This document shows, one piece after another, positions 60,043 to 64,000 of a stretch of 64,000 nucleotides of DNA. The notes beneath the pieces are model-generated. The model had not been told where the DNA came from, searched no databases, and was given only the letters and a program-made list of their open reading frames with translations. The DNA is taken from positions 62,001 through 126,000 of the forward strand of contig CAXHTR010000003.1 in NCBI GenBank assembly GCA_964019655.1. The letters run 5' to 3'. Both the position numbers and the translations under genes were made by a program. The DNA comes from Perkinsela sp. pyNocScin1 (taxonomy: Eukaryota; Euglenozoa; Kinetoplastea; Prokinetoplastida; Perkinselidae). Position 1 is the stretch's first letter. The number at the start of each line of letters is the position of its first letter.

Positions 60043-60392
60043 TTATCGCAAAAGCATGCATGTTTATATGAATCCTTATTGCGAAAAAATTGCTGGTGCA
60101 CTTCATAATTCTACTATCTCGAAAGATATTTACTTTGTTACAGCGCTTATTTCTACTGTTGACATGCGCAAGAATCTCGTGGATATACTAGCTCTTAAAA
60201 GAAGTCTCAAGTAAATCCCATTATCATGCTAAAAGCCTTTTCATGCGACTTGAGCTGGGCGGAAAAGATACATCTTGTAGCTTTGTCTGTTCTCAGCCAA
60301 CTGCGTCAACATGCGCTCATAATAATCCTACCTTGCACGACAATTTTATATGTATAGTTTAAGCTCTAGGGGGTCAATAATGTTACTTGCTG
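60043..60392. other. intergenic region, no gene seen
   Basis: About 350 bases between hexokinase and the CX9C gene. A short frame overlapping the hexokinase end is a shadow. No RNA gene is recognisable. Confidence 0.4.
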
Positions 60393-60746
60393 ATGGTCGC
60401 TGACATAAAGACATATGATCACCATCCTCGCCGCCTATCTGCTGAAGCGCTTCAAATCCTAGAACCACTATTTTTAACCCAGCAAAATATCCGTGATGCG
60501 CAGAAGCAAGTGGAAGATTGTCATTTTTGGGGAAAATTGCAGAACAACTGTGAGGAAGATGCTAAACGTCTTATTTCACTCTGTCAACAAGCTGCAGAGC
60601 ATGTATACTTGAAATGCTCCAACGAGCTCGAGGACATGATTCAATGCTCTTTTGAGCGCCACGGGAGGAATCAAAAATGCCATAAACAGAAAAGCTCATG
60701 GAGGAAATGCATCGAAAATAAGTGTGGTATTCGACCGATTTCATGA
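60393..60746 (+). CDS. CX9C protein, NDUFA8-like (complex I subunit)
   Basis: The 117-residue product has three CX9C spacings (CHFWGKLQNNC; CSNELEDMIQC; CHKQKSSWRKC) and further cysteines. The C-terminal third, C-x-KQ-x(5)-[KE]C-[IV]-x(2)-K-x-G-x-RP, parallels NDUFA8, a structural subunit of complex I that is oxidised in the intermembrane space by the MIA40 route. CX9C proteins also include other mitochondrial assembly factors, so the exact identity is not certain. The ATG at 60393 is used; the longer frame begins at TTG. Confidence 0.65.
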   Translation: MVADIKTYDHHPRRLSAEALQILEPLFLTQQNIRDAQKQVEDCHFWGKLQNNCEEDAKRLISLCQQAAEHVYLKCSNELEDMIQCSFERHGRNQKCHKQKSSWRKCIENKCGIRPIS

Positions 60747-60820
60747 GAATTTATTTAATTCCCTTATATTTTGCTACCTTATGAGAGCTCTCTGAGTAGT
60801 AGCTCTACCACATACATTTT

Positions 60821-62243
60821 CTACACCTCTCAATGGGCAAAGAGAAAATTCACATCAACCTTGTCGTCATCGGTCACGTCGACGCTGGCAAATCTACTGC
60901 CACGGGCCACCTCATCTACAAGTGCGGCGGCATTGACAAGCGCACTATCGAGAAGTTTGAGAAGGAGGCCGCTGAGATGGGCAAGGCGTCCTTCAAGTAC
61001 GCGTGGGTCCTTGATAAGCTCAAGGCCGAGCGCGAGCGCGGTATCACGATTGACATCGCCCTGTGGAAGTTCGAGTCACCGAAGTGCGTCTTCACGATCA
61101 TCGACGCCCCGGGGCACCGCGACTTCATCAAGAACATGATCACGGGCACGTCCCAGGCCGATGCCGCCATTCTCGTCATTGCCTCCGGCACCGGCGAGTT
61201 CGAGGCCGGCATCAGCGGAGACGGCCAGACCCGCGAGCACGCGCTCCTCGCCTTCACCCTCGGTGTGAAGCAAATGATCGTCGCAGTCAACAAGATGGAC
61301 GATAAGACCGTGAATTATCAGCAGGGCCGCTTCGACGAGATCAAGAAAGAAGTTCAGCTCTACCTCAAGAAGGTTGGCTACAACATTGAGAAGGTCCAAT
61401 TCGTGCCTATCTCCGGCTGGATGGGCGACAATATGATTGAGCGCTCCACCAACATGAACTGGTACAAGGGCCCGACCCTCCTCGAGGCTCTCGACCAGCT
61501 CGACCCGCCCGTGCGCCCCGTTGACAAGCCGCTCCGCCTGCCGCTCCAGGACGTCTACAAGATCGGCGGCATCGGCACCGTGCCCGTCGGCCGCGTCGAG
61601 ACCGGCGTCCTCCGCCCCGGTGATGTCGTCACCTTTGCCCCGACCAACCTGACCACTGAGGTCAAGTCCGTCGAGATGCACCACGAGGCACTCCCTGAGG
61701 CCACGCCGGGTATGAACATCGGCTTCAACGTGAAGAACGTCTCCGTCAAGGACATCCGCCGTGGGTTCGTCTGCTCGAACAGCAAGCAGGACCCTGCCAA
61801 GGAGTGCGAGCACTTCATCGCACAGGTCATCGTCCTCAACCATCCAGGCCAGATTTCAAACGGCTACAGCCCGGTCCTCGACTGCCACACCGCGCACATC
61901 GCGTGCAAATTCCAGGAGATCGAGTCCAAGATCGACCGCCGCTCTGGCAAGGAGCTTGAGAAGCAGCCGAAAAGCATCAAGAATGGTGATGCCGCTATGG
62001 TGCGCATGGTGCCACAGAAGCCAATGTGCGTCGAGACCTTTACCGAGTACCCACCCCTCGGCCGCTTCGCTGTCCGTGACATGCGTCAGACGGTAGCCGT
62101 CGGTGTCATCAAGAGCGTCCAGAAAAAGGAGCCAACCAGCGGTAAGGTCACCAAAGCCGCCCAGAAAGCTGGCAAGAAATAAGCAGCCTGCATGGACACT
62201 GAACAAAGCATAATATAAACAACATATCAGTTGCTGAATAAGA
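60821..62243 (+). repeat. EF-1alpha duplicated unit, copy 2
   Basis: This 1,423-base unit matches 37955-39377 in reverse orientation. It starts 12 bases before the ATG (ctacacctctca) and ends 61 bases after the stop, at ctgaataaga. The flanks of the two copies are unrelated. The two lie about 21.4 kb apart, facing away from each other. Confidence 0.9.
60833..62182 (+). CDS. EEF1A: translation elongation factor 1-alpha, copy 2
   Basis: The 449-residue product is the same protein as copy 1 at 38016-39365, with all GTPase motifs ([29 protein letters not shown]). It lies in the right + cluster and so would belong to a different transcription unit from copy 1. The two copies share all of the coding DNA that I compared, including the end of the 3' UTR, which suggests recent duplication or ongoing gene conversion. 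The local base composition is markedly richer in G+C than the neighbours. Confidence 0.98.
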   Translation: MGKEKIHINLVVIGHVDAGKSTATGHLIYKCGGIDKRTIEKFEKEAAEMGKASFKYAWVLDKLKAERERGITIDIALWKFESPKCVFTIIDAPGHRDFIKNMITGTSQADAAILVIASGTGEFEAGISGDGQTREHALLAFTLGVKQMIVAVNKMDDKTVNYQQGRFDEIKKEVQLYLKKVGYNIEKVQFVPISGWMGDNMIERSTNMNWYKGPTLLEALDQLDPPVRPVDKPLRLPLQDVYKIGGIGTVPVGRVETGVLRPGDVVTFAPTNLTTEVKSVEMHHEALPEATPGMNIGFNVKNVSVKDIRRGFVCSNSKQDPAKECEHFIAQVIVLNHPGQISNGYSPVLDCHTAHIACKFQEIESKIDRRSGKELEKQPKSIKNGDAAMVRMVPQKPMCVETFTEYPPLGRFAVRDMRQTVAVGVIKSVQKKEPTSGKVTKAAQKAGKK

Positions 62244-62277
62244 GTGACGTAGGTAATGTGTAAATTCTATTTGACAA

Positions 62278-62294
62278 TTGTTTTGTTGCTTTAG
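62278..62294 (+). promoter_or_regulatory. putative spliced-leader acceptor
   Basis: A T-rich tract (ttttgttgctttag) ends in the AG at 62293-62294, ten bases before the ATG at 62305. Confidence 0.45.
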
Positions 62295-62304
62295 TTTTAT
62301 CAAA

Positions 62305-62595
62305 ATGAAAAGCTCTCTTCATCTTTGGGCCGGAAAGACATGGGGATCAAGAACCCGATCAATCTCAGATCAATACAAGTCAATCTTATTCGGGACTTGT
62401 GCGATAGCTGTACTGTTTACGCAACTCAGGTCACGAACTGGCGGAATGGACAACGAAAGTGATATGATTAAGCGAAGAGCATATGTACGTACTGCTGGAG
62501 AGAATTATGCGCTTGTTTATCCTGTTATCTATCGATGTGCAACAATGACCGATATCAAGAGCATGCTTCAGGAGTTTTTTAGTTTTTTACCCTAG
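62305..62595 (+). CDS. small single-span membrane protein, unknown
   Basis: The 96-residue product has a short basic N-terminus (KSSLHLWAGKTWGSRTRS), a hydrophobic segment near residues 24-41 (SILFGTCAIAVLFTQL) and a charged C-terminal half. It resembles small subunits of mitochondrial inner-membrane complexes in layout only. No family is recognised. The ATG at 62305 follows a splice-acceptor-like tract; the longer frame starts at TTG. Confidence 0.6.
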   Translation: MKSSLHLWAGKTWGSRTRSISDQYKSILFGTCAIAVLFTQLRSRTGGMDNESDMIKRRAYVRTAGENYALVYPVIYRCATMTDIKSMLQEFFSFLP

Positions 62596-62660
62596 ACAAT
62601 CTTTAAATCGAAACTTCTTCGTTTGAGTAGCTTTTTGTATTCAGGTTACTTCTTGAATAA

Positions 62661-63263
62661 ATGACAAGGCCACTGCTTATTTTTGGGCTGAGAGGAACGC
62701 TTCTTGAGCGCCTGAGCATTCAAGAAACGACGAATGCCATCCCACGTCGACCTTCATTTACGTTCTCGAAGTACAATGTATGGCTGCGTCCCGGCATAGT
62801 ACACACCCTGGAAGTACTTTCCGAGTCTGTAGATCTAGCAATTTGGTCGGCTACACCACATCGCAATACAGCTCCGCTTGTGTCAATGGCTTTTTCACAC
62901 ATAAACTTCAAGTTTGTGTGGCACAGAGAGCAAACCTCACCGGACGCAATCAAGCGTTTACTTCCAGCTGAAAGTACTCAAAATCAATTCGCTGTTAAGA
63001 AGGACCTCAGTTCTGTCTATAGCCACATGCCCCAGTATACACCAGAGCGGACAGTCATCGTTGACGACACTGTATTCAAGAGCCGCCGGCATTCAGGTAA
63101 TGTGATCCTTGTACCGACATACGATATTCATCGAATCATGAAGGAAGATAATAACAACTTTGATAAAGGAAGCGATGTGCAGGGGTTTATTAACTTTATT
63201 CAGGATAAAATCTTATGTACAAGCGACGTGCGAGCGGAGCTGCCGAGAAAAGTTTTCTGGTAG
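62661..63263 (+). CDS. FCP1/TIM50-type HAD domain protein, catalytic Asp lost
   Basis: The 200-residue product follows the FCP1/SCP/TIM50 HAD fold: strand LLIFGLRGTL, then YNVWLRPGIVHTLEVLSE, WSATPHRNTAPL, KDLSSV and TVIVDDTVFKS. In active members motif I is DxDx[TV]; here the two Asp are Gly 9 and Arg 11 (G-L-R-G-T), so it is probably not a phosphatase. TIM50, the mitochondrial import receptor, is a known case of a divergent HAD fold with a non-enzymatic role. The late VDDT segment is kept. The start is ATG at 62661. Confidence 0.72.
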   Translation: MTRPLLIFGLRGTLLERLSIQETTNAIPRRPSFTFSKYNVWLRPGIVHTLEVLSESVDLAIWSATPHRNTAPLVSMAFSHINFKFVWHREQTSPDAIKRLLPAESTQNQFAVKKDLSSVYSHMPQYTPERTVIVDDTVFKSRRHSGNVILVPTYDIHRIMKEDNNNFDKGSDVQGFINFIQDKILCTSDVRAELPRKVFW

Positions 63264-63485
63264 TAGTAGGTTAGGTAATTTATTTAGGTTAAAGTGTTAA
63301 TGGGCACAATTGAAGAATCAGCCATTTAGCGTACGGTGGTCATAAGTACTTCGCATAGATGGTGATTAGCATTTTTTACTAGCTTTGCTCTTGCAAACTG
63401 TGGTATATGCTACGTGCAAAAGTTTCGTGTTTCTCTGAAGATTATAAATAAATCATTGTGTAATTACTATTTTTTCCTTCAATCG

Positions 63486-63896
63486 ATGGAGTTAAGCTGG
63501 GTTCACGCCTGGCGAGGAAACGAGCTGCAAATTGTATGCCAAGGTGTTTTCAGATCGTTGGAAGAATTAAAGGCACAGATCCCTTCGCTTGTCGGAGTGA
63601 TGGAGTGTGACCGTTTCGGCAATATTTTGAGCGATGCAATTTTCATATCATCACAAAGCCGTACCTTAAAAGGCGGCGTTCACTATCTCGCGTGTGAAAA
63701 GCGGCGTGATGGAGCTACGACGCCTCTTTCAACTGAGCCTAGATATGAAGTTATGTACAATACACCTCATGATGCGGCACAAGTCGAGTGGTACAATGAA
63801 GTATCTGGAAATCATGAAACGGACAGCTTCGCAAATGCTCTTCACTGTCCATATCAGCAAAAAGATCTTGAGCCTGTGCCACACTATTGCCAATAA
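63486..63896 (+). CDS. hypothetical protein
   Basis: No family is recognised. The 136-residue product begins MELSWVHAWRGNELQIVCQG and has a beta-rich first half with a VMECDRFGNILSD segment that may be a strand-turn-strand. It ends in a polar tail. No membrane segment or signal is visible. The ATG at 63486 lies just after a T-rich stretch; the longer frame begins at GTG. Cluster direction and the open frame support it. Confidence 0.55.
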   Translation: MELSWVHAWRGNELQIVCQGVFRSLEELKAQIPSLVGVMECDRFGNILSDAIFISSQSRTLKGGVHYLACEKRRDGATTPLSTEPRYEVMYNTPHDAAQVEWYNEVSGNHETDSFANALHCPYQQKDLEPVPHYCQ

Positions 63897-64000
63897 GTTG
63901 ATTGCATATTTTTGATAGCTCATGCAGGCTACATATGAAAGAAACTTCTTCTAGCATGAATGTATCATCACTCTATTTTTATGTACGCTTGCATCTAGAA

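Overview
This window reads as nuclear DNA of a kinetoplastid-type euglenozoan protist. The coding regions are intronless and closely packed. They use the standard code, with TGA, TAA and TAG all as stops. They lie in long same-strand runs, as in polycistronic directional gene clusters: + (about 1-4979), - (5758-15362), + (15991-19432), - (20556-52205) and + (53241-end). Several starts are preceded by a pyrimidine-rich tract and an AG, as expected for spliced-leader trans-splicing. Gene content agrees: the peroxisomal/glycosomal import receptors PEX5 and PEX7, a hexokinase with an N-terminal PTS2-like signal, a PCNA with an internal insertion, a p22/p32-like mitochondrial protein, and a prolyl-tRNA synthetase fused to an editing domain. 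The base composition and very short spacers suggest a compact, reduced genome. A Perkinsela-like prokinetoplastid is one guess, made from memory and untested.

Layout. 1-4979 (+): kinesin, sideroflexin, and a protein whose N-terminus looks like a TBP repeat. 4980-5757: convergent switch with an inverted-repeat element of about 112 bp. 5758-15362 (-): NYN/PIN-like nuclease, SRP68, PDZ protein, COX5B-like subunit, OMS1-like methyltransferase, a mitochondrial membrane protein, PEX7 and an unknown. 15363-15990: divergent switch. 15991-19432 (+): tyrosine phosphatase, p22/p32 (MAM33) protein and PEX5. 19433-20555: convergent switch. 20556-52205 (-): a 32-kb cluster with RING E3, PCNA, NAA25-like, HSP60, a membrane kinase, phosducin-like, RRM, PGS1, ProRS, CCCH protein, EF-1alpha copy 1, a large helical-repeat protein, ATP10-like, SUMO E1 subunit AOS1, histone H2B, UTP17, SNU13, phosphomannose isomerase, eS27 and several unknowns. 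52206-53240: divergent switch with a 20-G run. 53241-end (+): two unknowns (one carrying six FG-centred motifs), RIO1, UBC4/5-type E2, DHH1-type helicase, hexokinase, a CX9C protein, EF-1alpha copy 2, a HAD pseudophosphatase and two small unknowns.

How it works together. PEX7 and PEX5 would import the PTS2-tagged hexokinase into glycosomes. A second group serves the mitochondrion (sideroflexin, COX5B-like, ATP10-like, HSP60, PGS1, p22/p32, CX9C protein). A third serves RNA and ribosomes (UTP17, SNU13, RIO1, eS27, DHH1, EF-1alpha). The two EF-1alpha genes are inverted copies of a 1,423-bp unit about 21 kb apart. Start codons were checked for ATG; where the longest frame begins at a non-ATG codon, the first suitable internal ATG is given.
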